DNA from: Loxodes magnus
Taxonomy: Eukaryota; Ciliophora; Karyorelictea; Loxodida; Loxodidae
NCBI GenBank assembly: GCA_946699065.1
Contig: CAMPDV010000225.1
Coordinates: forward strand, 186,001 to 250,000
Direction of reading: 5' to 3'
DNA length: 64,000 nt
A program made the position numbers and the translations under genes. A model generated the notes under the pieces. It saw nothing but the letters and a program-made list of their open reading frames with translations, was not told where the DNA came from and did not search any database. Shown here piece after piece: positions 26,001-38,130 of this stretch (positions within the stretch are counted from its first letter, which is position 1; every line of letters begins with the position of its first letter).

Positions 26001-27010
26001 ATCGCTATTTGAAGATATCTATTTCATAATTAATTTTAGGAATCATTTATTCGAAGTTTCATTCTTGCTTATTTTAACTCTTATAAATGCTTATTATTTC
26101 CTATGAAAGATGGTATTAAAGCTATATCTTATATGTGTTTTTAAATATCAACTTTATTTCATTAATAGAGTAAAATATTTAATACTGAAAAATACCTTAA
26201 AAAGGAATTACTTCTAGCTTTTACTTATTTTTCTATTTCATTTGAGACAAAAATTTAAAATTCGTTAATAGGAATTAAAATGCTCTTTAGGCAAAATTAA
26301 AAATGGGCTTTCTTACACTAAGCATTTTTCTCAAAAAATAGGTTGTTCTTATGTATTTTAAATTTTCTAAATTCCCTTTAGTGAAGTTTTTCATGCAATT
26401 CATTTTTTATATTATATACTCTAATTTCAAAAAGGACTACTAGAATCGAGTTGATATCTTTTATCAATGGGACATAAATACAAACTCAGTTTTATAAGCT
26501 TGTGCATGATCCTTAATCTGATTGTCTTGATATAAATAAATTAAATTTTTTTAAAGTAACTCAATTATAGAAATTAGCTTTTCATGTACCTTGTTAAATA
26601 TTCTATAATATAAAGCTATTACCTTATATTTTTTAATCTTACTAAATAAATCTAAATTTCTGATTAAAATTTCTTACCAACTATTATAACTAAAAATAGC
26701 TTCTTTAACCTAGTTAAGCTACCCTTAAAAAAATAGTTTTTCTTCTAATGAATCTTTCTTATAGCTGTGCTTTAAATTGTTTTGCTATGTTACTTATAGC
26801 TATATTTTTAGAATAATATATACTTTTAATTTTATAATAAAAGAGTCAATATTTTTGATGCTTTAAGACCCATCTTCTTACTATTTTTATGCAGTATAGT
26901 AAAAAGTATTTTTTCATTTTCTAAAGCTGCTTTATTTAAAATTAATAATGCTTTTATTTTTAATGGTACATCTTTCTAAAGTATTACATCTGATAAAAAG
27001 AAATAGGGAA
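23081..27010. other. Long AT-rich region without recognisable genes
   Basis: I read this on both strands. A minus-strand stretch near 23,500-23,640 (CDFVKELKASQVGGIDLVMK) is protein-like but unrecognised. A standard-code plus frame at 24,288-24,482 and a minus frame at 26,976-27,158 carry no motif. Otherwise the region has only homopolymers and AT-rich DNA. Confidence 0.4.
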
Positions 27011-27011
27011 A

Positions 27012-27318
27012 GATTATAGAGCGGGTAAAGGATAATTTTATGGGTATATAAAAGTTCGCTATGAAAAAAGATATAGATAAGAAAATACAGAGTAAGTGAA
27101 AGAAAAAGTTGAAACTGCTTGATAATAAGGAATTATAAAAAGAAGAAAAACAGAACAAAAGGTTTCAAAGCAACAAAAATAAAAAATGGAGCAAGAATCG
27201 AGGAAATATGTGAAGAATATCTTTTACCAAAAGGTTTATTAGAAGAAAATGAATTCTATTAGCTTTTCAAAAAAAACTGCGAGCCATTGAGGTACTACGC
27301 GCTCTATAACAATTTTTT
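27012..27318 (+). mobile_element. Short candidate TIR element, about 0.3 kb
   Basis: The right end CCATTGAGGTACTACGCGCT then CTATAAC at 27,287-27,313 matches the TIR-family right ends. A weak left match, TTATAGAGCGGGTAAAGG, begins near 27,016, giving a length near 300 bp. Between them a plus frame reads GARIEEICEEYLLPKGLLEE then NEFYQLFKKNCEPLRYYALY, which is strikingly protein-like and runs into the right end. Too small to be autonomous. The left end is uncertain. Confidence 0.45.
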
Positions 27319-30118
27319 TCTTTATAATAATGTAATATTTTATTTTAGTTCTTTAAATTAAATATTAGCATTCAGAAATATCTAAACATCTATTATATTA
27401 CTAGATGATATTTTAGTAAGTATATTTATCTTTATTAGCAAACGTATTACTTTTTTAATTTTAAGAATTAAATGTTTAATAATTAGTATAATTTTAAAAC
27501 TTAATCGCCAAAATTAAGGCCTCTGCTTATTATATTTTTTCGGGTTATCATCAGAAATAAATTTATTGTAAGAAATTTTTTTCAGTCGTGGACTTAAAAT
27601 TTATTTTCATTTCTGTATAAAAAGTCAACTACTTTTATAAGTATATATTTTTAATACCTTTTATTTAGATATTTTTGGTTAATGTTTAAAAATGTAAATT
27701 TTCTATTGAATCTAAATCTAATTTTTCTATTTTTATACTTTGAGTATATATACATTTAGCATATATAATAAAGTTAAAGCTTCAACACTTTAGAGAGAAT
27801 TAACAAAGATTACTTTTCTTCAAAATCAAAACTGTAAATGTCAATTCTTATTCAATTTGATTATCAAAAGCATTTCTACAAGTTATCTATCAAGGATTCT
27901 ACTTTAGTTTTTAAAAGATGAATATGTAGATCTATTGATACTAAATCTAAAAACAACTAAACAAACACTAGCTAAAAATTAGTGTCATTTTAATCCAAGA
28001 CAAATGAAGTAAAACTTTGATTAGTAACCCTTTAATAAACTAAATTAAAAAAGGAAACAAAAATATGATCGTAAACTTAAAAAATAAGAATAAAAGAAAT
28101 CGTAAACAGAATTTAATAATACAATCAAAGGTAAAGTTATATCTCTTACAAAAAACTGAAATCATTGTATAATATATTAATAGAATTATCTTTTTAAATT
28201 GAAGATTTTAGAAATTATTTAAAAAAACTGGAAGAATAACAAGTTTAGCAAACTTTAAAAAGATAAATTTTTAATTAAAATCAAAACAAATTAGAAAATT
28301 GATGCAACTAAGGAGAAAAAATAATGCTAAAATAAATAGAACGAAACTATACATAAAGTAAAGGAAACATTACAAAAATATATGAAAGCGATTATAATAA
28401 TTACAAGTCCTTTTTTCGAAGTTGTCGAAAGATTTATGAAGTTTTAGTATATTTAAAATATTTAGTTTGACTAGAATGTTTTATTTATATTATTTTTTAA
28501 GTTATTCTGATAATAATGTTCATTTTTATAAATTCAGATAATAGCTACTATTATTAAATATATTTTTAAGCGCAATATCATTTATAAATTCATAATAATC
28601 CTTAAATAAATTACAGATTTAGCTACGAAGCTTTATTTATATCTTCCAAAAATATGAAGCTATAATCTTTTAATATATTTAGCAATTTCTATCTTTCTAG
28701 CATAAAATGAGAAATAGTTAAAACCATGTTAATTATTGTGATTAGTTTATAGTTATAGTATAATGATTAAAATACTATAGTAAATTACTATTAGGCTTTA
28801 TAGATTAAGATAGCATTTATTTTGTTAGCGTTATGATTTGATAGAAGTTTTAGATTTAACACATATCATGAAATCTACCAAAAAGCTTACTAGGGTAAAG
28901 TAAATAGACTAATCAAAGTTATTTTAAGATAAATTTTGCTAGAGAGATTGGATTTTTGCTCTATTAATAAAAGTAAATTTTGGTCTAATGGTTAGAAATA
29001 AAATTTCTTTATTATAGTAAACCAAAATAAGTTATTTGAGAGAAATGGAGAAATTTGTAATAACTGATACTGTAAATTAGTAGATTTTAGAATATAAAAT
29101 AAGCAAATAATAAATATTCTTTTGATGGTTACACAATATATGTTAGTAACTTTGTTTGAATATCATTGATTAAAAGATCTAAGTTATGTATTATATTTAA
29201 AGGGACTTATTTAAATAAGCTCTGATACAATAGATGGACTATTATAGTTTGATTAAATAGCTTTAGTATTTGCTTAAAAAGGGATTCATTTAGTGAACTA
29301 CCAGTTTTGATTCAGTTTTTTAAAGTTACAAAAGTTAATTAGATTCAATTCTAAATATTTTTCAAAAGTATTTAGTTTTCTGCATATACACTTTAATTCT
29401 TCTTAGTCTATATGTCTTTCTTATAGATCTTGTTTAAAAAATAGTAATTAGATGAGTAATCTGTATATTATTTTGCTTTCTTTAATTTTTTCACTGTTTT
29501 AAATTAAATATTATATTTTTGGAAATATTTCTTCTTATTTGAATTGTCTTTGAATCATTTTTGATGTAATAATTTCTTTTTTTATTCTTTAACTATTTTA
29601 TTTTTTCACTAATTCTTTTCATTGTTTTTTAAAATAATTATTTTTTATTTATTCGTCTAAATATTTGTCTACATTTTTATCATTTAAGTCAATGATTTCT
29701 TTTACTTCGATTTTATAGTAATTGTTCGTTTTTATAATGTCTTTTTTGCATTTTAGGTTCTTATTCTAGCATATTTCGAATAATTGAGTGAATTTTTCAT
29801 TTTAAAGTGTCTTCTTCTTTTCGCTATTGTATGATTCGTTAAGTTTCTTATAAAATTTAAAGAAGCGTTTTGCTGAAATATTTTCAAATGGTAATCAGTT
29901 AACATCTTTGTATCATAATTCATTTCATTTGTTTTATGTGATATTCATAAATTTTCTGATTGATTATCTTTAGATTATCTACGTTCTATTTTTTTATTTT
30001 GTTATTCCGTATTAAATAGAGTATGGTATGATTTCGGAAAAATATCCAATTTTTGGTAGAATTGTGAACGTTTTTAGTAAGATTATAATAATAATAGTAA
30101 ACTAAAAGTAATTAAAGT
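27319..30118. other. AT-rich region without recognisable genes
   Basis: Nothing recognisable on either strand. Sequence just below 30,119, rich in TTA/ATA triplets (30,070-30,110), is probably the 3' tail of the ORF1 element that ends there. Confidence 0.4.
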
Positions 30119-30715
30119 TTAGCATTCCCTGGATTTTCAACCAGGTTTTTGCTACCATTTTTTTAGCGTGGATGGATACCACGCCATTTTTTTATGTGGA
30201 TGGAACCACAGAGGATCTTCTGTCTTTTATGTGAATAGTTTTCTCTTGTAAATCCCTGTTTAGGTTATTCAGAGTCTGCTGAGTATGCTTAACGTTCTTT
30301 ATTGTTCTTTTATCTAAATTTATCTTCACTAATCGCAATTTTGTAATAAGTGTCACTTTGATTTGCAATAATAGCATTGTTTGCCTTGTTTTTTCTTGAA
30401 TCTCTTCAGAAATACTTTTTTTTCAAGTTAATCGATTCTTTTGATTAAATCTATATTAATCTTTTAGTCATTCTATTTTTCTTAAACGTTTGCTTATGTA
30501 GAAACATTTTCGATAATCATATTTTGTTCTTGCTTAAAATTCGATTGAGATTATTCATATAGTTACTATTCCGTGACTAGATTATTCTAAATCAATTATC
30601 GTCTAATTATTAGAAGCTCGTTATTTTAATCTTCGATAGTATTCATTAGTTCTCTTATTTTTTCCCCTTGGTTGTAAATTGTTTCCTAATAATTTTGTAT
30701 AAATCTCACATTAAT
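30119..30715 (-). pseudogene. Retroelement ORF1 (coiled coil + CCHC knuckle), main part
   Basis: The minus-strand frame reads ETIYNQGEKIRELMNTIEDQ, NNELLIIRRQLIQNNLVTEQ (coiled coil), then a CCHC knuckle at 30,376-30,335: Cys-Tyr-Tyr-Cys-Lys-Ser-Lys-Trp(TGA)-His-Leu-Leu-Gln-Asn-Cys. After one frame change it ends in RGIHPRQKNGSKNLVENPGN. Homologues are at 59,647-60,405 and 61,224-62,090. ORF1 proteins of non-LTR elements coat element RNA. The first part of the same ORF lies inverted on the plus strand immediately beside it (30,750-30,965), so the copy is rearranged. No RT follows it; the 3' flank is AT/TTA-rich. Confidence 0.75.
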
Positions 30716-30749
30716 AATCTTACTAAAAAATATTAATAAAGTATCTAAA

Positions 30750-30965
30750 ATGGAATAATCTATTCGCCTTTCCAAAAACCAAATTAAGAACGCAAAAAGG
30801 AAAGCTGCGAAACAAATGCAGAGACAACAACAAGAAGAAGATAAATCAAGTTCCTCCTCTGAAGGAAAAATCATAATCGGAACAATAGAATCGAATCCAG
30901 TAAAGGTATAAAAATAATCCGAAATATAAATATAGCTTGACCAAATGAAAACAATAATATGTGTT
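30750..30965 (+). pseudogene. Inverted N-terminal piece of the same ORF1
   Basis: From ATG 30,750 the plus strand reads MEQSIRLSKNQIKNAKRKAA, KQMQRQQQEEDKSSSSEGKI, IIGTIESNPVKV and LDQMKTII. The same sequence starts the ORF1 copy at 61,224 (TEQSIRLSRN, FSSKGKVMVGI, VEQMKKQISRYEETIYNQ), where it is joined in one orientation to the ETIYNQ...IRELM segment. Here the two parts are head to head, with the main part on the minus strand at 30,119-30,715. Glu2-Gln3 uses TAA as Gln. Confidence 0.75.
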
Positions 30966-30989
30966 TAGATGGTTAATAGTGTATCCTAA

Positions 30990-32660
30990 ATAAGTAACTT
31001 CTTATTTTTAGAAAATTTCTTAATTATTTAACTTGAGAATTATTTTTTGCGTTTCCTATCTTTTATTTTATAATATTGATATGAATTCAGTTTTAGGGAT
31101 ATTAATTTTCATCAAAATAGTTTCAAGAATTTCGTTAGTTCTAATTATTAATTTTTAGATTTTTTATATCTGAAGAAATTAGAATCAGTTCATCAGCTCA
31201 GGCCATAGTAGTATGAAACTTATTTTAAATTTAAAATCCCATTGAATTGTGTTTCTCTAGATGTTAGAGTACAATATCTTAAAAGGTGATAGCTAGAATA
31301 GATCCTGATGACATATCTTATAAAAATCCCTTTCTATACTTAATTATTCGTGAAATTTATTAATCTAAGCTAAAGTGAACTTGTACTTATTCATAGATTG
31401 ATTTAAAAGTAGAAACTAAATTATATGGAATTTTAAATATTTGCCTTTGAGGGAATAGTAAGTCATGATTGATTGAATCAAACATTTTTTCTACATCTAT
31501 TAATGTCAGGAGCAACTGTTAATTTTCGTTACCAATTTTTTACTAATAGCAATCAATTATTTATTATAGTTATCAGATATTCAAACTTATTTACATTCTT
31601 TTGATGAATCCTCTTTGGTATTTACTAAGCAAATTCTATTTGTTGACTCATTCATATATTTGATTAGCTAACAATTTATCAAATATTTTTGGTAATGAAT
31701 TAATCAAGGCGATAGGGCGTCAATTTTTTAAATCTTGTTTATTTCCCTTTTTATAAATCATAATAATCAATACTTTATTTAAACCTAACGAGATTTTTTA
31801 CTTTTTGGCATTATTTTAAGAATTTAGTTATTACCTTTCAGAGTTCATCTTAAGCAATTTTAGTAATTCATTAGGTATTTAGTCAAGTCCAGTAGCTTTA
31901 TTACTTGGAAGCAATCTAATAATGTCAGCTATTTCTTAGTAATAAAATTGTTAAGATTAGGTATAAAAGCATTATAGTAAATCTTCCTAATTAAGATTAT
32001 AAATCTAGTTAACTTTAGTTGATATTGAAAATTTAGAGTTAGGTTACTTTTTAGTGTTTGTTTAATACTTTTTATTCTCAGTTTTTGATAAAATAATTAG
32101 CTGAAATTGAATTATCTAAAAAGTTATATTTTAATGATATTTGAAAGAAATAAGGTTAGATAAAATATTAATGTATTAGATTGTTCAACCTTTATTTTTG
32201 ATATTAATTGAGCTCCTTCTTTATTTATTATTGATATAATAATTTATCCTTTACAGGGATTTTTACATCTCTTAGAACTACCTAACAGAGTATGGTTCTG
32301 ATGGACTAATAGAAATGTTTGGGATATTTAGTTTTTAACGAGGTCTGGTACTAGCGTTTCCTTGAATTTCTTAAATTTTCTTATATTCATTTTCCTTAAT
32401 TATAGTACGTTCTTATTATTTCTCTACATAATTTATCAGTCTTTTTTTCTTTCTCAATTATTGAATTTCATGTAATTCCTATTTAGTTTTTTGGAAAAAT
32501 TAGCAGTAGTAGACTGTTTCCTATAAGATCTAATTGAAATTCTGATCAGTAATAATTTTTTCTTTTTAACTTTAAAAATTTCCATTTTAACCGCTTCAAT
32601 TTCATTACGCTTCATTTTGCTTCGGTTCATACCAAACTCTATTTTTAAGAATATTTCCAT
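30990..32660 (-). pseudogene. Non-LTR retrotransposon ORF2 fragment, copy at 31 kb (RT domain)
   Basis: Minus strand. A basic, helical linker from about 32,660 leads into RT motifs: LPSNKATGLDQIPNELLKLL; MIYKKGNKQDLKNWRPIALI (NWRP at 31,725-31,714, Trp = TGA); KIFDKLLANQIYEWVNK; KYQRGFIKR; LTLIDVEKMFDSINHDLL; and the catalytic box Trp(TGA)-Ala-Asp-Glu-Leu-Ile-Leu-Ile-Ser (31,200-31,189). The second catalytic Asp is Glu, and small shifts occur, so it is dead. The endonuclease part is not found upstream. RT of this type copies element RNA at the target site. The strand matches the other three ORF2 copies. Confidence 0.85.
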
Positions 32661-33340
32661 GCTTAAATTATTATGACAATTGTTCGTTTTTTATTCATAA
32701 ATTAGCTCAACAGTTATTTTAGATGTTAAAGAAAGCTTCCAATTATATTTCTGGTCTATAATCTATCTTAACTGTTTAAACTTCTTCCAAACTTTATTTA
32801 TTCTACTTTTTCAATCTCTTCCTTTAAGTTATAGACATCTATAGTAAGTTGATATAAAAGTGTAAGTTCTTAATTTTTTTGTGTTTGTATAACTTTTTAT
32901 TTTCCGCTTTTCATAAAGTTGCTCAGACGAGATTTAGGAAATAAGAACTCAGAATCATATTTTTGCTTATATCATAATCTGGAAACTACATTTCTTTTTC
33001 CATCTTTTATTTACCTTCTTTTTCTTAATTATTTAAACTTATACTTATTCATCATTTTTCCAATTACGATTCTAAATTACAACCAAAAATGTATGAAAAA
33101 GAACAAAAAAGCATCCAAAAAATTTCTTATAGTAAAAAGAAAAAAAAGTAAGGACAAAAACAAAAAGCAGGTTACACAATTAAAGAACTAAAGAAGTAAT
33201 TATTAATCTATTAAATACAATCCTTCTTCTTTACTTTTTCTAGAAGTACTTCTTTATTATAAAGCTATATATAACTATGTACAAAAGTTTGATTATGGCA
33301 TTATTTGTATTTTCCTTTTTATCTTTTTATTTTGCGACTT
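32661..33340. other. AT-rich spacer with a Lys-rich standard-code frame
   Basis: A plus-strand frame at 32,919-33,191 encodes a hydrophobic then Lys-rich 90-residue peptide. It has no second copy and no motif, and could be chance in A/T-rich DNA. Confidence 0.3.
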
Positions 33341-33353
33341 TTTTTGGTTTAGT

Positions 33354-34830
33354 TTGCTTCCTATAAATATAGTGCTTATAATGCTTAAATTTCATTTATT
33401 TGAGATATTTCTGATTTTAATCTTATTGCAGATATACAGTTCACTAGAGGTTAATAGTGACTCTTCTTTAAATGAATTAAAAGAAAGTGCTAATTTATAT
33501 GATAAACACAGGAAGATGCATGAAAGCCTACAAAGGAAAGATTTGTCAGTCTACAAAAGGAATAAGTAAGCTTAATTATGAAATCATTAAGGTAACTACT
33601 AAAATTGTAGTCAAAAACTGGAAATAAATTCATACACGTTTCATTAAAGCTTCTTAGAAACTCTCTCAATGTGGGTATTGATTGCAATATATTAAGAAAG
33701 TGAAATCGATTATAAATTGAAAAGCAATCTAACCGCGTACAAAAGCACAGCCAAAGATACGAAGCGATTACCCTAAAAAACGTTTGAAAATAAGATATTA
33801 TATTAGATAGTTAGGATTTCAAATATATGCCTTCAAATCTTAACTAGAATTCAAATAGAAATATCCTTTTTTTGGAAGTCATAAAGAACATAAAGTTCAG
33901 ATTAATTTGAACAAAACTAATATAGTAAATTTAAAGTAAAGAAAGTAGTCAAAAGTAGAAAATATGATTAATCCTGATAATTAAAAAATCACTATTTATC
34001 TGATCTTTAAAATTAAAGTATTTATATAAGGGAGGAATAAAGGAAAGATAAATTAGAAGAGATTGTAAATAGCAAGCATATAAATGCTTAATGGTAAAAG
34101 ACTTCAGTAAAATTAAGTTAAGGAAAGTATTTAAATTATGTTTGAACACAAGATAAGAAAGCAAGCATAAGAAGATCTAAAGGAGCATCTAAATCAAATA
34201 AATAATCAAATTAGTCCTAAAAGATAATAATAAATAAGTTATAGTAAAATCGGTAACTTTAAACAAATTCAGAATAGTAAACAAATTCAGAATAGTAAAC
34301 AAAGATAATGAAATAATAAAGAAGGAAAAGTTTAAGTCTTTATCAACATCTTATAATATCTAATCTTAGTAAGTGAAGATTACAATTATCTTGAAGTTCT
34401 AAAGTATTCAAATATAGCTATTATAATAAATCCTAATAATGTAGATGATTATAACATTAAAGAATTCTCATTGTAAAACTTAGGTAGATTAGACAAGGGA
34501 TATGTAAGTCTTTGCAAACATAATGGCTATTCTCTATAAAACTAGTGAACTATTCTGACTCTATTGAGCCTATTTAACTTAATCCTAAATATGCAAATAG
34601 GCAATAATTTTTCATTGATAAGTAATTCCTAATGATATGCGAAATGATCTGTCTTTAAAGTACTTCTTTCACAAAGAACGAAGACCCGGTCTGAAAAAAT
34701 TAGTCAGATATAATGGTTGCTGTAACGTAGCAATCAAACTTGATTATGTTAATCGGAAGTTGTCTACAAAAAAGGGTTAACTCTACAAAACTTAGATTAG
34801 ACTAAAGAAGCAAAAGAAAGATTAATAAAG
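33354..34830 (+). CDS. Unrecognised gene with a paralogue at the window edge
   Basis: The plus strand reads SSLEVNSDSSLNELKESANL then KHRKMHESLQRKDLSVYKRN. After a frame change it reads VVKNWKQIHTRFIKASQKLS, QCGYWLQYIKKVKSIINWKA and IRQLGFQIYAFKSQLEFKQK, and near 34,640 LSLKYFFHKERRPGLKKLVR and YNGCCNVAIKLDYVNRKLS. The pattern NWKQI...QC..W...K...NW recalls a Myb/SANT-like DNA-binding fold, but this is a weak resemblance. The word TCACTAGA..TTAATAGTGA at 33,434 recurs at 63,960, where SLDFNSDSTL is encoded, so a paralogue begins at the window end. A possible splice acceptor (TTATTGCAG) precedes 33,432. Confidence 0.45.
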
Positions 34831-35470
34831 ATATTAAATAATCTCTATTTACTAGTTAATTTAATAAAATAGCTTAAAATCTAATAAATACCTAACTTTA
34901 GTAAATTTAAAATAATAAGATAAGTCTATTAATAGAAAGCAACTCATAAGGCATTAATAATAGTATCTTATTAGGATATACATTATATAGTAGTTGTCTG
35001 TTTAAATTAAAATCGATAATTTATATAAAAATTTTGTAAATTAGAATTAAAGAAAAATTAGCATTGGATATACTATAAGCATTTTAGTTATTTAGAGGTG
35101 AGAAAAATATAATAACATGGTAAATAAATAATACTAACTATTTATTAGGAATCTCTTAATTAATAAGCAATTTAATAATCATAATAAAGATATTTATTTA
35201 GAATCATTTCTTTGCTTTAATTTCCAAAAAACCATCTTCTGGCTATTTTTTCGTATTAGAGGATACTAATCTTTTATGTATCCCTAGGAAACTAATTTTT
35301 TTAAAGAAGGAGAAATTAAACTAAACAGTTAAATGTTAAACTCTAAATTAAGTTGAAGTTCCTAAAGATGATATTTAGTCTATTATATTATATATAGTAG
35401 CTGGTTAAGAAAAAGAGTATGATACATTTGAGCACTTTTTTAAATGTATATAGTATTCTAATAAAAGAAA
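34831..35470. other. AT-rich spacer
   Basis: Nothing recognised. A 19-bp direct duplication of AAACAAATTCAGAATAGT lies just upstream at 34,261-34,299. Confidence 0.4.
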
Positions 35471-35479
35471 TTGACTATC

Positions 35480-35800
35480 GTAAAAGATTGGGAATTGTGA
35501 CTTAAGAAGCTTTTATATTATACGATTAAGGACTTATAATCTCTTTTCCGAGGTCTTATTTGGGATGTTTAGATTTATAAATAAAAATATTTCACAAGAA
35601 AATTATGTCAAGAAGACTAGAATTATTAGTAATGGAAAAAGCAAAAAAGAGAGTAATAAAAGATTATAACAAGAGGAATTACAAATTGATGAGATTAAGA
35701 TTATAATTGAAAAACATTAAAATCATTTACTAATGTCTATCTTTGAAGGAAGCTATTCTTACAGTTTTAGATGTCAAAAAACTCTTTTAGTTTAAAATTT
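35480..35800 (+). pseudogene. ORF2 C-terminal fragment (plus strand)
   Basis: Inverted homologue of 36,360-36,690 and direct homologue of 62,440-62,790. Shared blocks include TCGTAAAAGATTGGGAATT / CCGAAAAAAATCGGAAATTA, TAAATATTTCACAAGAA, GGAAAAAGCAAAAAAGA and TTACTAATGTCTAT. The protein version is best preserved at 62,460 (IGNYDLGCLILYDQEYINSF). It follows the RT in the 36-38 kb copy, so this is the 3' part of a fifth copy. Its 3' end faces that of the 36-38 kb copy, about 560 bp away. Confidence 0.7.
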
Positions 35801-36359
35801 AGAATAAGAGATGAGTAAAGATTTCTATGAAGTTCTTTAAGTAAGCTTTAAGAAAAATCTAATAAATATATTCTTAATCATATTTCGAAAGTTATCCTTA
35901 ATAATAGTCTCTATTTGTATATAAAAGAACTCCACTTCCATTTAAAGAAAAATCATTACTTTAGTCAATTTCAAAATTTGAACCGTTTAATAAATAATTT
36001 TTCCTGTTTTCTATTTATTATCTTTCAAAAACAAACCTTAATATTAGTCTCCATTTGGATAAATGCGTTTATGTTTTTCTGGAAATATTGATTGCTTTAT
36101 AAATCCACTTTTAGGTAGATTGTATCAAATAGATAATATTCTCAATGGATTTTTATTTATTAAAAAGTAGCTTTTTAATTATTGTTCAAATTCGCTATTA
36201 GAGTGTATTTCTTTTTCTATTAGTAGTTGGATAAATAAATAAAAAGAAGAGGATTGTTTTAGTCTTTACTAATAATAACCATATAGCTAAATTGTTTCTT
36301 ATAAGCTATTTTAAGATAATTTGATTAATTTTGGTTTGATTTAATTTAAACTAAAAGAG

Positions 36360-38130
36360 TTTTTTGATGTCTTTAATTGCAAGAATCGCTTCTTTCAGTT
36401 ATAGACGTTAGTAACTGTTTTTAAATTGCTTGATAATCTTGTCTTGATCTCATCATTTTTTCTAATTAGTCCTTCTTTCTACTCATCTTTAGCTTCTTCC
36501 TTTTTTGCTTTTTTCATTTCTAGAATCTCAAATCTCCTTGTCATTAGTTTCTAGTGAAATATTTTGATATATAAGTCTAAATACTCCAATTTAAAGTTTG
36601 AAAATGAGTTTATATATTCTTGATCGTATAGTATGAGACGCCTTAAGTCATAATTCCCGATCATTTCCGATAGTAAATCCCTTATATTAGAATAGTATAT
36701 ATGATATGTTCGAAAGTCTCAAACTCTTCACACATACAATAGGGATTATCAATAGGATAATGACGATCTTAAAGATCCTTTACCAAAACTATAAGTTTAT
36801 ATACTGATAATTTCTCGTCTATATTATTTGTTTAATTCGTATAGTAATTTGTAGTGTGGAATTCTACTTAAAGCTTTAAAATGCCAAGGAGTTGCATTCT
36901 TATATCTCATCAGTTAAAAAACATTTTCTTCATTGTTGCTATATATTTGATGCGACTTCTTTATAATGAGGGTTCAAATTCTTCTTCTGATGTAGAATAA
37001 CTCCTAAATATGTGATTTGTTCTTTATAAACAATCAGTTAATTTTCTAATCATAAATTTAAGATTTATTATTTCTGATGTTTCTTTAGAAATTAGATGCA
37101 TTCGGATTTGGTAACATTGATCTTTAAATGAGCTCATGCAAAACTTTATTTGCTTCGTTTATTAGATTCTACATCTACTTTGCAGATTTGGAAAGAAGAA
37201 TCAAATAATCTGCCCATCCTCTACAAGCGAAGTTAATACTCAAATCCTGGTATTTAAATCCCAATTAGGTACTTATACTTTCCAAATATCTAATTACTAT
37301 GTTTTAATACAACAATGCTAAAAGTGGTCTATGGGAACTTCTTTACATAACTCCATTGTTGTATTATAATGTGTTGTGTTCATTTCATCTATAATAAATG
37401 AAGAATTTAGGCTTTAATTAAATGCTTCCAAGGCTTTATTAGTCCAAATGTTAATTCGACTCTCTTAAGTTAATCAAAAATGTTTTCTTTCGATTGAGTA
37501 AAACATTTTTTCAACATCTATGAATGTTGCAATCAATTTAATTTTCCATTTGCCCATTTCCGATATTTATCAATTATCTATCATATCACCCAAATCTATT
37601 AAGTAGTTTATCAATTTTTCATGAATCCCATTTGAGAAGAGTGATCCAAATTTCTCTAATAAATCAGATTCAAAAGTCATTATGTTCTAGCTTTAGAATA
37701 GTATTACCAAGAGAAAAAGATCTTCAGTTTTACCAATCATCTTTATTTCCTTTTTTAAATATTGGAATTATTACTGAATTATTTAATTCTTAAGGAATTC
37801 TTCCGAACCTTAACATATTATTTAGAAATGAGTGAATAATTAATACCAATTTTATCCACCATATTTCTGAAATTCACCTTTTTTTCCGTACGGACTAGCT
37901 GTTTTTCCATTCGGAATTTCTTTTGTGATTTGTTGGATTTCTTGTATGGTAAAAAGATAAAATGCTTATAAATATGAGAGTGGATAAATCATTCAGCATG
38001 TCCTATTTATTTTGTTATAAATCAATTGATTCTTCAACATCTTTTGCAATGATGTTACCTTTAGCATATAAAGCAACAAGCCCTTCTTCTTAAACCTTGC
38101 TATTCTTAGCTTTGTTCTATTTTCATAGGC
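36360..38130 (-). pseudogene. Non-LTR retrotransposon ORF2 fragment, copy at 37 kb (RT to C-terminus)
   Basis: Minus strand, from about 38,130: NGKTASPYGKKGEFQKYGG (a damaged GPDG motif), frame change, NWRSFSLGNT near 37,720 (Trp = TGA), SSQMGFMKNWQTTQQIWVIW near 37,590, ATFIDVEKMFYSIERKHF, ESRINIWTNKALEAFN near 37,450. The catalytic box is Trp(TGG)-Ala-Asp-Tyr-Leu-Ile-Leu-Leu-Ser at 37,216-37,205. The C-terminal region YDLRRLILYDQEYINSF lies at 36,640-36,590. The second catalytic Asp is Tyr and several frames change, so it is inactive. It lacks the endonuclease half. Confidence 0.85.

Noticed and set aside
30119..30240. Three small hairpins (GCGTGGATGGATACCACGC and neighbours) also seen at 59.65 kb and 61.95 kb looked like a conserved RNA structure.
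   Set aside because: The same bases encode an aligned protein tail (GRGIHP..NGSKYLVE..) in all three copies, with third-position differences. The hairpins are explained well enough by coding similarity, though a dual role is not excluded.
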